The notes: generated by a model from the letters alone, not told the origin. Positions 45,603-56,228 are shown, numbered from the stretch's first letter. The stretch is DNA of 64,000 nucleotides from Proteus terrae (GCF_003144325.1 NZ_PENS01000014.1:62001-126000), one strand, 5' to 3'. Numbers and translations are program-made.

Positions 45603-46057
45603 AGCTTCACCTTTTCTTTGATCTGATGCATCACCCGCACAAAACATATTTAATATGTTTATTAATCAGGATATCACCATAAGGACATCATATGTCAAAA
45701 CACGAAAAGTATTGTTAGGCCTGAGGAATGCGATGTCGGAACCCGATGCACACTATGCCAGTGATCAATATTGTACATACTGCAGCGATGGCAATCTGAA
45801 ATTCTAGGAAGAGACCATTTCCGGTCTGGCGGGTTTCCTTGATTCCTAGCAAAATAAGCAATTGCATTGCTATTTTAGCAAGCACCCTACTGGCATAGGT
45901 GTTCAGAATACAAAGAAACTCTGGCAATTCATCTTGGGTTAAAAAAGCATAGCAGGGGGCAATTATCCCCCCGAGTTCAATAGAGTAATAAAATGCTATA
46001 ACTGCTGATTTATCAAGGAAAAATTAAGTTTGGTAGACTTCGGGAGAGACTTGAGTT
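45603..46057. other. Decayed right part of the island
   Basis: Apart from the integrase fragment this region has no intact gene. A short ATG ORF after AAGGACATCAT (about 45691-45717, eight codons) ends quickly. GGGGGCAATTATCCCCCC near 45955-45972 is a small hairpin. Confidence 0.4.
45834..45966 (-). pseudogene. P4-type integrase remnant
   Basis: The minus strand reads APCYAFLTQDELPEFLCILN, then YASRVLAKIAMQLLILLGI, which matches the start of the catalytic domain of P4-like tyrosine recombinases (LTPEELPEFLRALE...RLALRLLLLTGVR). The N-terminal arm is missing and the frame soon departs from the family and stops at 45715. No catalytic Arg, His or Tyr is left. It lies next to tRNA-Gly, in the same orientation, where P4-type integrase genes usually sit, which marks the region as the remains of an integrated island. 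Confidence 0.5.
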
Positions 46058-46131
46058 TGGAGCGGGCGAAGGGAATCGAACCCTCGTATAGAGCTTGGGA
46101 AGCTCTCGTTCTACCATTGAACTACGCCCGC
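46058..46131 (-). tRNA. glyU: tRNA-Gly, anticodon CCC
   Basis: On the minus strand a 74-base cloverleaf: acceptor GCGGGCG with CGCCCGC, D-loop TTCAATGGTAGAA, anticodon stem-loop GAGCTTCCCAAGCTC with anticodon CCC, T-arm GAGGGTTCGATTCCCTT, discriminator T and encoded CCA. It matches E. coli glyU closely. Its 3' end faces the island remnant, so it probably served as integration site. Confidence 0.95.
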
Positions 46132-46235
46132 AATTGATTTTCTTGATTATACGCTTCCCTAATTGAACGACAATCCCCTTCTTATTTAAATGATTACTTA
46201 ATCATCGCAAAAAAGACAACTCACTGTTTTTAAAA

Positions 46236-46262
46236 ACAAAAAAGCCACCTTTCGGTGGCCTT
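46236..46262 (-). terminator. Intrinsic terminator of lysS
   Basis: On the minus strand AAGGCCACC, a four-base loop GAAA, then GGTGGCTTTTTT. Strong GNRA-capped hairpin 60 bp past the lysS stop. Confidence 0.9.
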
Positions 46263-46322
46263 GTAACTATATTGTTCTTCGTTAATGCTATTGTTAAATT
46301 AAGGATTTATTTAAAATAACAA

Positions 46323-47837
46323 TTATTTATTAGGGCGCATTGCCGGGAATAGAATAACATCACGAATGGTATGGCTGTCAGTAAATAACATCACCATACG
46401 GTCAATACCAATACCTAAACCAGCTGTTGGAGGTAAACCGTGTTCTAATGCCGTAATGTAGTCATGGTCAAAGAACATCGCTTCTGCATCACCCGCTTCT
46501 TTTTGGCGAACTTGATCTTCAAAACGCTCTGCTTGGTCTTGAGCATCATTAAGTTCTGAGAAGCCATTACCAATTTCACGACCACCAATAAAGAATTCAA
46601 AGCGATCAGTGATAAATGGATTATCATCGTTACGACGAGCCAGTGGAGAAACTTCAGCTGGGTATTCAATGATGAACGTTGGTTGAATTAAGTGGCTTTC
46701 AGCAACTTCTTCAAAAATTTCACATTGAACACGACCTAAGCCCCAGCTTTTCTCAATCTTAATACCGATAGACTGAGCAATAGCAACCGCTTTATCCATA
46801 TCATCAAGATCAGCCATTGCAGTTTCTGGACGATATTTGCAGATAGCTTCTTTCATGGTTAATTTGGCAAATGGTTTACCAAAATCAAACTCTTGATCAC
46901 CATATTTCACTAACGAAGAACCCAGTACATTTTCAGTTAATGTACGGAATAACTCCTCAGTTAATTCAATCAGGTCACGATAATCTGCATACGCCATATA
47001 GAGTTCCATCATGGTGAACTCAGGGTTATGACGTGGTGATACACCTTCGTTACGGAAGTTACGGTTGATTTCGAATACGCGATCAAAACCACCGACAACT
47101 AAACGTTTTAAATATAACTCAGGCGCAATACGCAGATACATATCGATATCTAACGCATTATGGTGAGTAATAAACGGACGCGCACTTGCTCCACCAGGGA
47201 TAGTTTGCATCATCGGCGTTTCAACTTCCATAAAGCCTTTGTTCACCATAAATTGACGGATACCCGCCATAACTTGTGAACGAATTTGGAAAGTTTTGCG
47301 CGATTCTTCGTTAGATATCAGATCTAGATAACGCTGACGATAACGCATTTCTTGGTCAGCTAAACCGTGGAATTTATCCGGTAACGGGCGCAGTGCTTTA
47401 GTTAATAAACGCACTTCTGTACAGTGAACACTTAATTCACCTGTTTTCGTTTTGAAAACACGACCGCGAGCACCTAAGATATCGCCCAGATCCCATTTTT
47501 TAAATTGCTCGTTATAAATACCTTCTGGTAAATCATCACGAGAAACATAAAGCTGAATACGGCCACCCATGTCTTGCAATGTAGCGAAAGATGCCTTGCC
47601 CATAATACGGCGAGTCATCATACGACCTGCAATAGAAACTTCCACATTCGCTGCTTCTAACTCTTCTGCACTCATTGCATCATACTTTTGATGTAATTCG
47701 TCAGACAGAGCGTCTCTGCGGAAATCATTTGGGAATGCGTTACCATTATCGCGTAAAGCGGATAATTTTTCGCGGCGTGTTTGCAGTTCGTTATTTAAAT
47801 CAGGTGCCTGCTCCGCACCTTGTTGCTGTTGCGACAT
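46323..47837 (-). CDS. lysS: Lysyl-tRNA synthetase
   Basis: A class II synthetase of 504 residues that charges tRNA-Lys. Motif 1 is [20 protein letters not shown], motif 2 [20 protein letters not shown], motif 3 [20 protein letters not shown]. The N-terminal OB-fold binds the anticodon. The ATG at 47837 ([10 protein letters not shown]) is used, eight bases past the prfB stop; the frame's earlier GTG overlaps prfB. The order prfB-lysS is as in E. coli, and the two are probably co-transcribed. Confidence 0.96.
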   Translation of the reverse strand: MSQQQQGAEQAPDLNNELQTRREKLSALRDNGNAFPNDFRRDALSDELHQKYDAMSAEELEAANVEVSIAGRMMTRRIMGKASFATLQDMGGRIQLYVSRDDLPEGIYNEQFKKWDLGDILGARGRVFKTKTGELSVHCTEVRLLTKALRPLPDKFHGLADQEMRYRQRYLDLISNEESRKTFQIRSQVMAGIRQFMVNKGFMEVETPMMQTIPGGASARPFITHHNALDIDMYLRIAPELYLKRLVVGGFDRVFEINRNFRNEGVSPRHNPEFTMMELYMAYADYRDLIELTEELFRTLTENVLGSSLVKYGDQEFDFGKPFAKLTMKEAICKYRPETAMADLDDMDKAVAIAQSIGIKIEKSWGLGRVQCEIFEEVAESHLIQPTFIIEYPAEVSPLARRNDDNPFITDRFEFFIGGREIGNGFSELNDAQDQAERFEDQVRQKEAGDAEAMFFDHDYITALEHGLPPTAGLGIGIDRMVMLFTDSHTIRDVILFPAMRPNK

Positions 47838-47845
47838 GTTTTTCC

Positions 47846-48944
47846 TCACAGGCCCGCTTTTAAGCTAGCTTCAATAAATTTATCAAGATCACCGTCTAAT
47901 ACTGCTTGCGTATTACGTGTTTCCACACCAGTACGTAAATCTTTAATGCGTGAATCATCAAGAACATAAGAACGAATTTGACTACCCCAGCCAATATCGG
48001 ACTTGTTATCTTCCATTACTTGCTTGTCTGCATTTTTCTTCTGCATTTCCAGCTCGTATAATTTCGCTTTCATCTGCTTCATTGCCTGATCTTTGTTCTT
48101 ATGCTGAGAGCGATCGTTTTGGCATTGAGTGACAAGACCTGTTGGAACGTGGGTAATACGCACCGCAGATTCTGTTTTGTTAACGTGCTGTCCACCCGCA
48201 CCTGAAGCACGATAAACGTCAATACGTAAATCAGCTGGGTTGATTTCAATATCAATATTGTCATCAACTTCAGGGTAAATAAAGGCAGAGCTAAATGAGG
48301 TATGGCGACGGCCACCTGAGTCAAATGGACTTTTACGAACTAAGCGATGAACACCTGTTTCTGTACGTAACCAACCATAAGCGTACTCACCAATAATTTT
48401 GATAGTCGCTGATTTTAATCCTGCAACATCACCGTCAGATTCTTCAATAATTTCTGTTTTAAAGCCTCTTGATTCAGCCCAACGTAAGTACATACGCATC
48501 AGCATACTTGCCCAATCCTGCGCTTCTGTACCACCAGAGCCTGCTTGTAAATCAAGGTAGCAATCCGCACTATCATATTCACCAGAGAACATGCGACGGA
48601 ATTCTAATTGCTCAAGCTTTTTATTTAAACCATCTAATTCAGCAATAGCTTCGTTAAATGTTTCTTCATCATCAGCTTCAACCGCTAAATCAAGTAAACC
48701 AGAAACATCTTCTAATCCTTGATCTAACTGATCGATTGTTTCTACGATGGCCTCAAGAGATGAACGCTCTTTGCCCAATGCTTGTGCCCTTTCTGGCTCA
48801 TTCCATACATCAGGTTGCTCTAATTCAGCGTTAACTTCTTCTAAACGCTCTTTCTTGGCATCATAGTCAAAGATACCCCCTGAGAACATTTGTTCTTTCA
48901 GAGACTTCTTCTATTTGGTGTTTTACGGGGTTGATTTCAAACAT
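47846..48944 (-). CDS. prfB: Peptide chain release factor 2, programmed +1 frameshift
   Basis: RF2 ends translation at UGA and UAA. The first 25 codons run from the ATG at 48944 ([13 protein letters not shown]) to an in-frame UGA at 48867-48869; a +1 shift at CTT TGA C continues into the main frame ([13 protein letters not shown]). The stimulators are intact: the Shine-Dalgarno-like AGGGGG three bases before CTT, and the UGA-C context. The SPF motif (KSPFDSGG) reads the stop codon and [12 protein letters not shown] holds the GGQ tripeptide. Total length is about 366 residues. This is the autoregulation by RF2 level known in most bacteria. Gene-finders that ignore the shift will start it wrongly at 48889. 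Confidence 0.96.
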
Positions 48945-49115
48945 ACTTTTTCGTCTTTATGTTGTTTTCAAAAAACAGTTGGAATAAATTTTGAACCGCA
49001 TATTGTAACGGATATATCAGCGGGTTTATAGCATTTATATACAATTGTCTACCAGATAGTTATTACCATAACAACGTTACCCTTTATATCACGATAAATT
49101 ACTTACTTATTTGTG

Positions 49116-50849
49116 TTAACAAGGCCAAATGTGCTCAACAAGCAGTTGTGCATTACGTTGTCCTCTAAACTCATTTACATCTAGTCGATAGGCTAACTCT
49201 ACCGTTTTAATGCTGTTATCCGGCCACATATTGATATCAACATTGAATGCAATCGCATCAATCATTAAATGACTATTCACTGGCTGAAGCATCATTTTTA
49301 AATGCTTACTACCTACAATACGTTGTTGTAACAACGTAAATTTACCGTCAAATAGAGGTTCAGGAAAAGCCTGTCCCCAAGGCCCTGCTTCTCTTAGCAT
49401 TTCGGCGATAGGTAATGAAAGTTGATTATCGGTTAGTTCACCATCCGATAAAATTACGCCTTGTAACTGTTCATCGGAAACCAACTCTGCCATCAAAGAC
49501 GAAAAATGACGCTGAAACAGTGGGAATTTCTCTTCTTCAAGTGAAAGCCCAGCAGCCATTGCGTGCCCACCGAATTTCACCATCAACCCCGGATTTAACG
49601 TATTTAATCGTTCTAATGCATCTCGAAGATGTACACCACTTATTGAACGACCAGAGCCTTTCAACAAACCATCACCGCTAGGTGCAAAAGCAATAACAGG
49701 GCGATGCAATTTTTCTTTAATACGAGAAGCTAAAATACCTACAACACCTTGATGCCACTCAGGATGATAGATCGCTAAACCATTTGGTAAATCATGTTGT
49801 GTTCCCATAAATTGACGGAAAATGGTTGAAGCTTCTTCTTGCATACCCGCTTCAATTTCACGCCGAGTTTGATTTAATCCATCAAGTTCATTAGCAATTT
49901 CACGCGCAGAACCAATATTGTCGGTTAAAAGTAAAGCAACACCCACAGACATATCATCAAGACGCCCAGCAGCGTTTAAGCGTGGCCCTAAAGAGAAACC
50001 CAAATCGCTACTGACTAGTTGAGCGAGTTCTTTTCGAGAGACTTCCGTTAGCGCTTTTATTCCTACACAACAACGACCAGCTCTAATTCGGCGTAATCCT
50101 TCATAAACAAAAATACGATTATTTTCATCGAGAGGAACAACGTCTGCCACTGTGCCTAATGCAACTAAATCAAGAAAATCCGCCATATTGGGGCGAACTA
50201 AGTTTTGTTGCTCAAACCAACCTTGTTTTTCTAATTCAGCTCTTAATGCCGTCATTAAATAAAAAGTAACGCCAACACCAGCTAATGATTTAGATAAAAA
50301 AGAACAATCTGTCAGGTTAGGATTAATAATCGCATCAGCCGCGGGTAAGGTTTGTCCGGGTAAATGGTGATCAGTAACGAGGACACGAATGCCATATTCA
50401 TGAGCGGTATCCACACCTTCAAAAGAGGAAATTCCATTATCAACGGTGATAATAAGATCAACTCCCTTTTTAGCAACGTCATGAACAACTTGAGGGCTTA
50501 AACCATAGCCATCATCAAAGCGATTAGGAATATGATAGCTAACTTGCTTAAATCCCATTTGCCGTAATGCTTTAATCGCAAGTGCGGTACTTGTTGCGCC
50601 ATCAGCATCAAAATCGCCGACAATTACAATACGAGATTGTTGCTGTAACGCCTCAATCAGTAATGAAATTGCCGTTTCTATTCCTGTTAATGCTTGATAA
50701 TGAAGTAAGCCTTTTAACGATCGTTCTAGTTGAACTTCAGATGTTATTCCGCGATTAGCATAAATTTGTCGTAATAAGGGATCTAAGTTATCCGGTAATT
50801 GAGTTGCCTTTGCAATTCGACGACGCAGTGTCGGTTCAATAGTGACCAT
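49116..50849 (-). CDS. recJ: Single-stranded-DNA-specific exonuclease RecJ
   Basis: A 577-residue 5'-3' exonuclease for recombination and mismatch repair. The DHH domain motifs are GDFDADGATSTALAIKA, ITVDNGISSFEG and LVTDHHLPGQTLP; the DHHA1 domain has GSGRSISGVHLRDAL and KFGGHAMAAGLSLEE. Metal-binding Asp and His residues are all present. The length is the same as in E. coli. It starts nine bases after dsbC, in the xerD-dsbC-recJ operon. Confidence 0.96.
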   Translation of the reverse strand: MVTIEPTLRRRIAKATQLPDNLDPLLRQIYANRGITSEVQLERSLKGLLHYQALTGIETAISLLIEALQQQSRIVIVGDFDADGATSTALAIKALRQMGFKQVSYHIPNRFDDGYGLSPQVVHDVAKKGVDLIITVDNGISSFEGVDTAHEYGIRVLVTDHHLPGQTLPAADAIINPNLTDCSFLSKSLAGVGVTFYLMTALRAELEKQGWFEQQNLVRPNMADFLDLVALGTVADVVPLDENNRIFVYEGLRRIRAGRCCVGIKALTEVSRKELAQLVSSDLGFSLGPRLNAAGRLDDMSVGVALLLTDNIGSAREIANELDGLNQTRREIEAGMQEEASTIFRQFMGTQHDLPNGLAIYHPEWHQGVVGILASRIKEKLHRPVIAFAPSGDGLLKGSGRSISGVHLRDALERLNTLNPGLMVKFGGHAMAAGLSLEEEKFPLFQRHFSSLMAELVSDEQLQGVILSDGELTDNQLSLPIAEMLREAGPWGQAFPEPLFDGKFTLLQQRIVGSKHLKMMLQPVNSHLMIDAIAFNVDINMWPDNSIKTVELAYRLDVNEFRGQRNAQLLVEHIWPC

Positions 50850-50858
50850 AAAACGTAA

Positions 50859-51566
50859 TTACTTCTCTTTTTTATCTAATAATTCAACAAGGTTTTGAGC
50901 AGAAATATACCCACCGTAAATACTGGCATTAGGTAATACAATAGCAGGAGTGCCTTGAATACCCATCATGGTGCCTAATTTAAAATGTTCATTGATATTG
51001 ATTTTTGCACATTCATCAATGGGGATAATTTTGTCACCTTTAAATGCACTGTCTAATGATTTATTAGGAAAACCACTACACCACACAGCATTCATTTCTT
51101 TACTCACGATATTATTGCCAACACCGTTACGAGGAAATGCCAAATAACGCACTGTTACACCCTGTTTATTCAGTTCAGGCACTTCTTGGTGAAGTTTTTG
51201 GCAATAAGGGCAACTGATATCAGTAAAAATGGTGATCATATGGCGCTCATTACGCGCTTTATAAACAATCATTTCATTTTTAAGTGAGTCTATTTTTTTC
51301 ATAATAACTTGATTAGCAATACTAACTGGCTCACCACTACTAATATTATAAATAGGCCCTGCAGTCAGATATTTACCATCATCTGTAATATAAAAAATGC
51401 CTTTATCTGATAATACTGCATTTAATCCAACAATCGGCGTTGGTTGAATACTCTCTGCTTTAATCTGCATTTTAGCCAATTGCGCTTCAATAGAAGTATT
51501 GTCAGCAAGCACTGGCATTGACACCATACTTAATAAGATTGGCAACCAGAATAATTTCTTTTTCAT
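50859..51566 (-). CDS. dsbC: Thiol:disulfide interchange protein DsbC
   Basis: Periplasmic disulfide isomerase, a V-shaped homodimer kept reduced by DsbD. The 235-residue precursor has a signal peptide ending VLA before DNTSIE. The N-terminal dimer domain is followed by the thioredoxin-like domain with the active site TDISCPYCQKLHQE; a second structural pair lies in VWCSGFPNKSL and DECAK. The cis-proline loop reads GTPAIVLPN. The gene lies between xerD and recJ, the conserved order. Confidence 0.95.
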   Translation of the reverse strand: MKKKLFWLPILLSMVSMPVLADNTSIEAQLAKMQIKAESIQPTPIVGLNAVLSDKGIFYITDDGKYLTAGPIYNISSGEPVSIANQVIMKKIDSLKNEMIVYKARNERHMITIFTDISCPYCQKLHQEVPELNKQGVTVRYLAFPRNGVGNNIVSKEMNAVWCSGFPNKSLDSAFKGDKIIPIDECAKININEHFKLGTMMGIQGTPAIVLPNASIYGGYISAQNLVELLDKKEK

Positions 51567-51599
51567 TTGAATTCCTATTTAACGCCAGCTATTTAGCGG

Positions 51600-52538
51600 C
51601 TATCCCCTTGGGTGATGTTGCTGATGAAGCGCCTTCAAGCGCTCTGTTGCAACATGGGTATAAATCTGTGTTGTAGAGAGGTCACTGTGCCCCAATAACA
51701 TCTGTACAACACGCAAGTCTGCTCCATGATTTAAGAGATGTGTCGCAAATGCATGACGCAACACATGGGGTGATAGTTTTTCAGTATCAATCCCTGCTAT
51801 CACGGCATAATGTTTTATCCGATGCCAGAATGTTTGTCGTGTCATTTTTTGCCCTCTTAAGCTAGGAAAAACAATATCGTCCGTTTTCCCTTGCATTAAA
51901 GTGGGTCTTCCATATTGCAGATATTGCTCTAGCCAGTAAATAGCTTCTTCACCTAAAGGAACTAATCGTTCTTTATCACCTTTACCAATAACACGTAGCA
52001 CGCCTTGTCGTAAGCTGATATCAGAAAGGGATAATCCCACTAATTCAGAAACACGAAGTCCACACGCATAAAGGACTTCAAGCATTGCTTTATCGCGCAA
52101 TTCAAGTGGCTCATCAATACAGGGGGCATTGAGTAGGTCATCAACTTGTCGCTCACTTAAATCTTTTGGTAAACGTTTTGGGAGCTTAGGCGTTGAAAGT
52201 AATGCACTAGGATCATCTAAACGTAATTTTTCACGATATAAATATTGGAATAATCGACGCATTGTACTAAGCAATCGAGCGGCGCTGCTGGCTTTATAGC
52301 CTTCATCTAAACGTGTCGCGAGAAAAGATTGTAAATCCAAAGTAGTGGCTGATAACCAATCTAATTGCTGGTGTGCAAGCCATTGGCCTAGTGCTTGTAA
52401 ATCTAAGCGATAAGAGCTGAGTGTATTAGCGGATAAGCCTTGCTCTAACCAAATATTGTCGAGAAATTGTTCAATGATAATATCAGTATCTTCATTGGTA
52501 TGAGTTGTCTTTTTTGTCGATAATTTAGTTTGTGACAC
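51600..52538 (-). CDS. xerD: Tyrosine recombinase XerD
   Basis: With XerC, XerD resolves chromosome dimers at dif. The 312-residue protein has the SAM-like N-terminal domain (QGLSANTLSSYRLDLQALGQ) and all catalytic residues: Arg in YACGLRVSELVGLSL, Lys in IGKGDKERLVPLGE, His-x-x-Arg in SPHVLRHAFATHLLNHG, His in LLGHSDLSTTQIYTHV with the nucleophilic Tyr. It is 14 residues longer at the N-terminus than E. coli XerD. It heads the xerD-dsbC-recJ cluster and diverges from fldB. Confidence 0.96.
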   Translation of the reverse strand: MSQTKLSTKKTTHTNEDTDIIIEQFLDNIWLEQGLSANTLSSYRLDLQALGQWLAHQQLDWLSATTLDLQSFLATRLDEGYKASSAARLLSTMRRLFQYLYREKLRLDDPSALLSTPKLPKRLPKDLSERQVDDLLNAPCIDEPLELRDKAMLEVLYACGLRVSELVGLSLSDISLRQGVLRVIGKGDKERLVPLGEEAIYWLEQYLQYGRPTLMQGKTDDIVFPSLRGQKMTRQTFWHRIKHYAVIAGIDTEKLSPHVLRHAFATHLLNHGADLRVVQMLLGHSDLSTTQIYTHVATERLKALHQQHHPRG

Positions 52539-52646
52539 GGTCTTGCGCTCCCTCTCTTTAGCTTATCGCCTTTACATTATGCCTTATAAAAAAAATTTTC
52601 TGGTACAATAGTGACCTTTATTGGCAAAAATATCCTAAAAACCTTT

Positions 52647-53165
52647 ATGAAAATTGGTCTATTTTACGGTTCTAGCACCTGTTACACCGAAATGGCAGCA
52701 GAAAAAATTCGTGATATTCTCGGTGAAGAGTTTGTTGATCTTCATAATGTTCAAGAGTGTGATCTCACGCTTATGGAACAATATGACATCCTTATTTTAG
52801 GTATTCCAACTTGGGATTTTGGTGAGATCCAAGAAGATTGGCTCAATATTTGGGATACATTGCCGACATTAAATTTAAAAAATAAGCTTATTGCAATGTA
52901 TGGAATGGGCGATCAAGTTGATTACAGCGAATGGTTTCTTGATGCGCTGGGTATGCTCTACCATCATTTATTACCAAGTGGTGTTAAGTTTATTGGATTC
53001 TGGCCTGTTGATGGGTATGAATTTATCAGCCCAAAACCTTTATCGGATGATGGTAAGCATTTTGTTGGTCTTGCATTAGATGACGTTAACCAGTTTGAAG
53101 AAACTGATGAACGTTTATCACAATGGTGTATGCAAATTCTACGTGAAGTAGAAGAAAATTTATAA
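52647..53165 (+). CDS. fldB: Flavodoxin 2
   Basis: An FMN-binding electron carrier of 172 residues (E. coli FldB has 173). The FMN phosphate loop is [13 protein letters not shown], with the 60s loop [13 protein letters not shown] and the 90s loop [17 protein letters not shown]. The ATG at 52647 ([10 protein letters not shown]) is right; the frame is open for 12 more codons without a ribosome site. It is divergent from xerD, as in E. coli. Confidence 0.93.
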   Translation: MKIGLFYGSSTCYTEMAAEKIRDILGEEFVDLHNVQECDLTLMEQYDILILGIPTWDFGEIQEDWLNIWDTLPTLNLKNKLIAMYGMGDQVDYSEWFLDALGMLYHHLLPSGVKFIGFWPVDGYEFISPKPLSDDGKHFVGLALDDVNQFEETDERLSQWCMQILREVEENL

Positions 53166-53169
53166 ATTT

Positions 53170-53198
53170 AATATCCAGGTATTAAATATCTGGATATT
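53170..53198. terminator. Hairpin between fldB and ygfX
   Basis: AATATCCAG and CTGGATATT make a 9-bp stem. It starts four bases past the fldB stop and overlaps the last ygfX codons. There is no long T-run. Confidence 0.5.
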
Positions 53199-53589
53199 GC
53201 ATTAATAACTGAGAGAAGTTACGCCACTCATTTTCAGTCATACTATCAAAAGCGACCCATAACGTGATTTGCTTTTTATTTAGAATAGAAGTCAACGTTA
53301 TTCGAGTACCAAAACGGCTGATCCAAGGGCTTTTTGTTATTTGCCATTCATGCAGTTTCCATTGAATTCGATTACCATTTAGTAAAACAAAATCCCCTTT
53401 GATACGACTAATATTCTTTTGTGTGAAATACCAACTGCCGATCAGGAAAAGTAACAATGGCACCCAAACATAAATAAAATCAGGAGGCCACGGATACAAC
53501 AGTAAGCCTATCACAAAGGCAACATAAGCAACCGTTGAGAAAAGTTGAGTGAACCATGATACTGTGAGGTGCGATTTCCATAAAATCAC
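53182..53589 (-). CDS. ygfX: YgfX (CptA) inner-membrane protein
   Basis: A 135-residue protein with two closely spaced N-terminal helices (about residues 12-52) and a cytosolic domain (ISRIKGDFVLLNGNRIQWKL, then TKSPWISRFGTRITL). In E. coli YgfX (CptA) is described as the toxin-like partner of SdhE that acts on FtsZ and MreB. Usually sdhE and ygfX overlap; here they lie 479 bp apart, with a terminator after sdhE, so ygfX needs its own promoter. Confidence 0.85.
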   Translation of the reverse strand: MILWKSHLTVSWFTQLFSTVAYVAFVIGLLLYPWPPDFIYVWVPLLLFLIGSWYFTQKNISRIKGDFVLLNGNRIQWKLHEWQITKSPWISRFGTRITLTSILNKKQITLWVAFDSMTENEWRNFSQLLMQYPDI

Positions 53590-54068
53590 GAGTTATATTA
53601 ACTCCTGCTGTAATTCTATACGGATATAAATAAGTTAAAGATAATAAAGACCAACCTATTTATAATGTAACTTCTTTCTTAACCTTGCAAATAATTTATC
53701 TTACATGTTAGCTCAATTATTTATGGCTATCCTTTCTATTTAATATGTGTTCAAAAAATATAACTTAATAATAAATACGTAATTTATATTCTTTTTTAAT
53801 CGTTGTTTTAATAAATTCAGCATACCTGATTTATTCAGTATAAAACGAAAAACATCGAAAAAAAGGCGATTTAAGCCATCATTTTTAGAGATGGTGCGCA
53901 AACTTAGCGTAACTACATTTGTTATTTCAGTAAATTTTAGAGTGTTATTAATATTATTAAATTTTTATAAAAAATAAAAACGCCTTTATTTGATGAGAAA
54001 ATAAAAGCGTCATTTTTAATCAATCTTAATTACTATTTGATCTATCGCTGATTTGATAATCTATTTTA
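53590..54068. other. Spacer between sdhE and ygfX
   Basis: 479 bp of AT-rich DNA with no convincing gene. It contains the sdhE terminator at its right end and, on the minus strand, a weaker hairpin-plus-T-run (GGCTTAAATCGCCTTTTTTT near 53865). The ygfX promoter must be here. Confidence 0.5.
53968..54010 (-). terminator. Intrinsic terminator after sdhE
   Basis: On the minus strand ACGCTTTTATT and AATAAAGGCGT form an 11-bp stem with one mismatch, followed by TTTTATTTTTT. It separates sdhE from ygfX transcription. Confidence 0.7.
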
Positions 54069-54350
54069 TTAATATTTATCAACGATCTCCGCCATTCTCG
54101 CTTTATTACGCTCTTGGATTAATTTCACCATATAATAGAGCGCATCATCATCAGGGCGTCCATGATTCATTAACCAGTTAAATAAATCAGGATCTGCACA
54201 CTCTAGTAAACGAACAAAAAGCGCTTTATCGTTATCAGATAGCGTATCGTACTCATTCTCGAAAAAAGGCATGATAGAAATATCCAGTTCACGCATTCCG
54301 CGACGACATGCCCAATTAATTCGTGCTTTATTCTCTATATCGATAGTCAT
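54069..54350 (-). CDS. sdhE: SdhE, FAD assembly factor
   Basis: A 93-residue five-helix protein that helps attach FAD covalently to SdhA and FrdA. The conserved RGxxE motif reads [20 protein letters not shown]; the rest ([20 protein letters not shown]) follows the family. Also called YgfY or CptB. It diverges from ygfZ, as in E. coli, but is not fused to ygfX (see that entry). Confidence 0.92.
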   Translation of the reverse strand: MTIDIENKARINWACRRGMRELDISIMPFFENEYDTLSDNDKALFVRLLECADPDLFNWLMNHGRPDDDALYYMVKLIQERNKARMAEIVDKY

Positions 54351-54608
54351 ACTCTGCTCTTTACATTGTTCAAATCAAGAAATACCACTATTTCTTCCTA
54401 GCCCTGATGATAGTCTTATCGTAAAATTTTTAACATCAAAATGATCACAGTTTGTAGGTTTAGTCTCATAGACAACCTATTGAACACGCTTTCATTTGTT
54501 ATTTATCAGGTTCATTTTCTGTGCGTTAAAAATAATAATGACTTGCATTGTCTTGTCACTCTTTTACCATAACTGATGTATCTGATTAATTTAATAGCTG
54601 GTGACATC

Positions 54609-55595
54609 ATGACTCAAAATTCTACTCAGGCTAAACGCCCTCATGCAGCAATCAATTTACCATTAACACTGGTTTCTTTAGATGAATGGTCACTGATAAC
54701 AGCAACAGGTGCTGACAGTGAAAAATATCTACAAGGTCAATTAACTACGGATATTGCAGCTCTTCCAACAACGACACATACATTGTCTGCACACTGTGAA
54801 GCAAAAGGTAAAATGTGGAGTACGCTTCGCTTATTCCACCAGCAAGAAGGTTTTGCTTATATTCTGCGTAAAAATGTTGCGCAAAAACAACTTACTGAAT
54901 TAAAAAAATATGCCGTATTTTCAAAAGTAACCTTAGCTGAGAATACAGATAGCGTTTTATTAGGATTAGCCGGACAAGGTGCTGCTCTTGCATTGGCCAA
55001 TTACTTTCCAAATATCCCTCGTAAAGCAAATGAAGTTGTTAATCACCATAATACTTATATTCTTCAGCTACCTTTACCTACTGAACGTTTTTTAATCGTA
55101 ACAGATGAAGAAACAGCAAAAAATCTTGCAATAACATTAAAAGCAGAAACCAGTAATAGCGAGCAATGGTTGGCCTTAGATATCGAGGCTGGATATCCTA
55201 TTATTGATACTCCAAATATTGAACAATTCTTACCTCAAGCAACAAATCTGCAAGCATTACCGCTGAGCATCTGCTTTAAAAAAGGCTGTTATACCGGACA
55301 AGAAATGGTATCTCGCGCAAAATTCAGAGGTGCCAATAAACGTGCAATGTACCTATTATCAGGTGGTGGTACTGAATTACCTGAAATTGGCGGTAGCGTT
55401 GAATGGCAATTAGGCGAAGATAAATGGCGTAAAACAGGAACGGTATTGAGTGCTGTACGTATGGCTGATAATACTATTTTGGCTGAAGTTGTTATGAATA
55501 ACGATATGAAGCTCGATAGTGTATTTAGAGTTCAAGGCGATAACATCAGCCGTCTATCCATCAAACCATTGCCTTATTCTTTAGAAGAAGAGTAA
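54609..55595 (+). CDS. ygfZ: YgfZ, folate-dependent Fe-S/tRNA-modification protein
   Basis: A 328-residue protein of the YgfZ/GcvT-like fold, which uses tetrahydrofolate to support assembly of some Fe-S enzymes such as MiaB. The diagnostic motif K-G-C-Y-x-G-Q-E appears as [20 protein letters not shown] at about residue 230. The ATG at 54609 ([10 protein letters not shown]) follows GGTGACATC; an in-frame ATG at 54576 would add eleven hydrophobic residues and is less likely. The HD-domain gene follows after 30 bp. Confidence 0.92.
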   Translation: MTQNSTQAKRPHAAINLPLTLVSLDEWSLITATGADSEKYLQGQLTTDIAALPTTTHTLSAHCEAKGKMWSTLRLFHQQEGFAYILRKNVAQKQLTELKKYAVFSKVTLAENTDSVLLGLAGQGAALALANYFPNIPRKANEVVNHHNTYILQLPLPTERFLIVTDEETAKNLAITLKAETSNSEQWLALDIEAGYPIIDTPNIEQFLPQATNLQALPLSICFKKGCYTGQEMVSRAKFRGANKRAMYLLSGGGTELPEIGGSVEWQLGEDKWRKTGTVLSAVRMADNTILAEVVMNNDMKLDSVFRVQGDNISRLSIKPLPYSLEEE

Positions 55596-55625
55596 TTTTT
55601 ATTTATCATACCAATACGGGTTTTT

Positions 55626-56228
55626 ATGACACAATTACCTAAAGGGGCATTTGGCCCCTTCTCTGATACGATTAACTTTATTATGGAGTTAGATAAACTA
55701 AAACGTGTTTATCGTAAAAATAATGTATTAGACAATAGTCGTTCTGAAAATACTGCAGAACATAGCTGGCACTTTGCCGTTGCGGCAATGAGTTTTCAGC
55801 CCTATGCGGGTGATATTGATATGGGGCGTGCTATTCAGTTAGCGCTTGTTCACGATATCGTTGAAATAGATGCTGGCGATGTGATGGTTTATGATGTTGC
55901 TGCTCGTGAAGCGATTAAAGAGCACGAGCAAAAAGCCGCAAAACGTATTTTCGCTTTATTACCTTCTCCACAAAGTGAATATTTTCTCAATTTATGGTTG
56001 GAATATGATGCAGCTGAAACACCAGAATCTCAGTTTGCCAATATTCTTGATCGTACCATGCCAATGCTTATGAATTTACATAATGAAGGCCAAAGTTGGG
56101 TTGAAAATAATATCCGCTTAGAGCAAGTATTGGCGCGTAATCTGTTTATTGAAAAACAGTGGCCGGAATTTTGGCAATATCTCTACCCTCAATTATTAGA
56201 GGCGCAGAAAAAAGGCTGGCTGAAGTAA
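55626..56228 (+). CDS. HD domain phosphohydrolase (YfbR/HDDC2-like)
   Basis: A 200-residue metal-dependent phosphohydrolase. The HD residues are visible as NTAEHSWHFAVAA (first His), ALVHDIVEIDAGD (His-Asp plus EID) and ANILDRTMPMLMNLHN (final Asp). Related proteins cleave 5'-deoxynucleotides or nucleotides; the exact substrate is open. The gene is on the same strand as ygfZ with a 30-bp gap, and a bidirectional terminator follows. Confidence 0.85.
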   Translation: MTQLPKGAFGPFSDTINFIMELDKLKRVYRKNNVLDNSRSENTAEHSWHFAVAAMSFQPYAGDIDMGRAIQLALVHDIVEIDAGDVMVYDVAAREAIKEHEQKAAKRIFALLPSPQSEYFLNLWLEYDAAETPESQFANILDRTMPMLMNLHNEGQSWVENNIRLEQVLARNLFIEKQWPEFWQYLYPQLLEAQKKGWLK

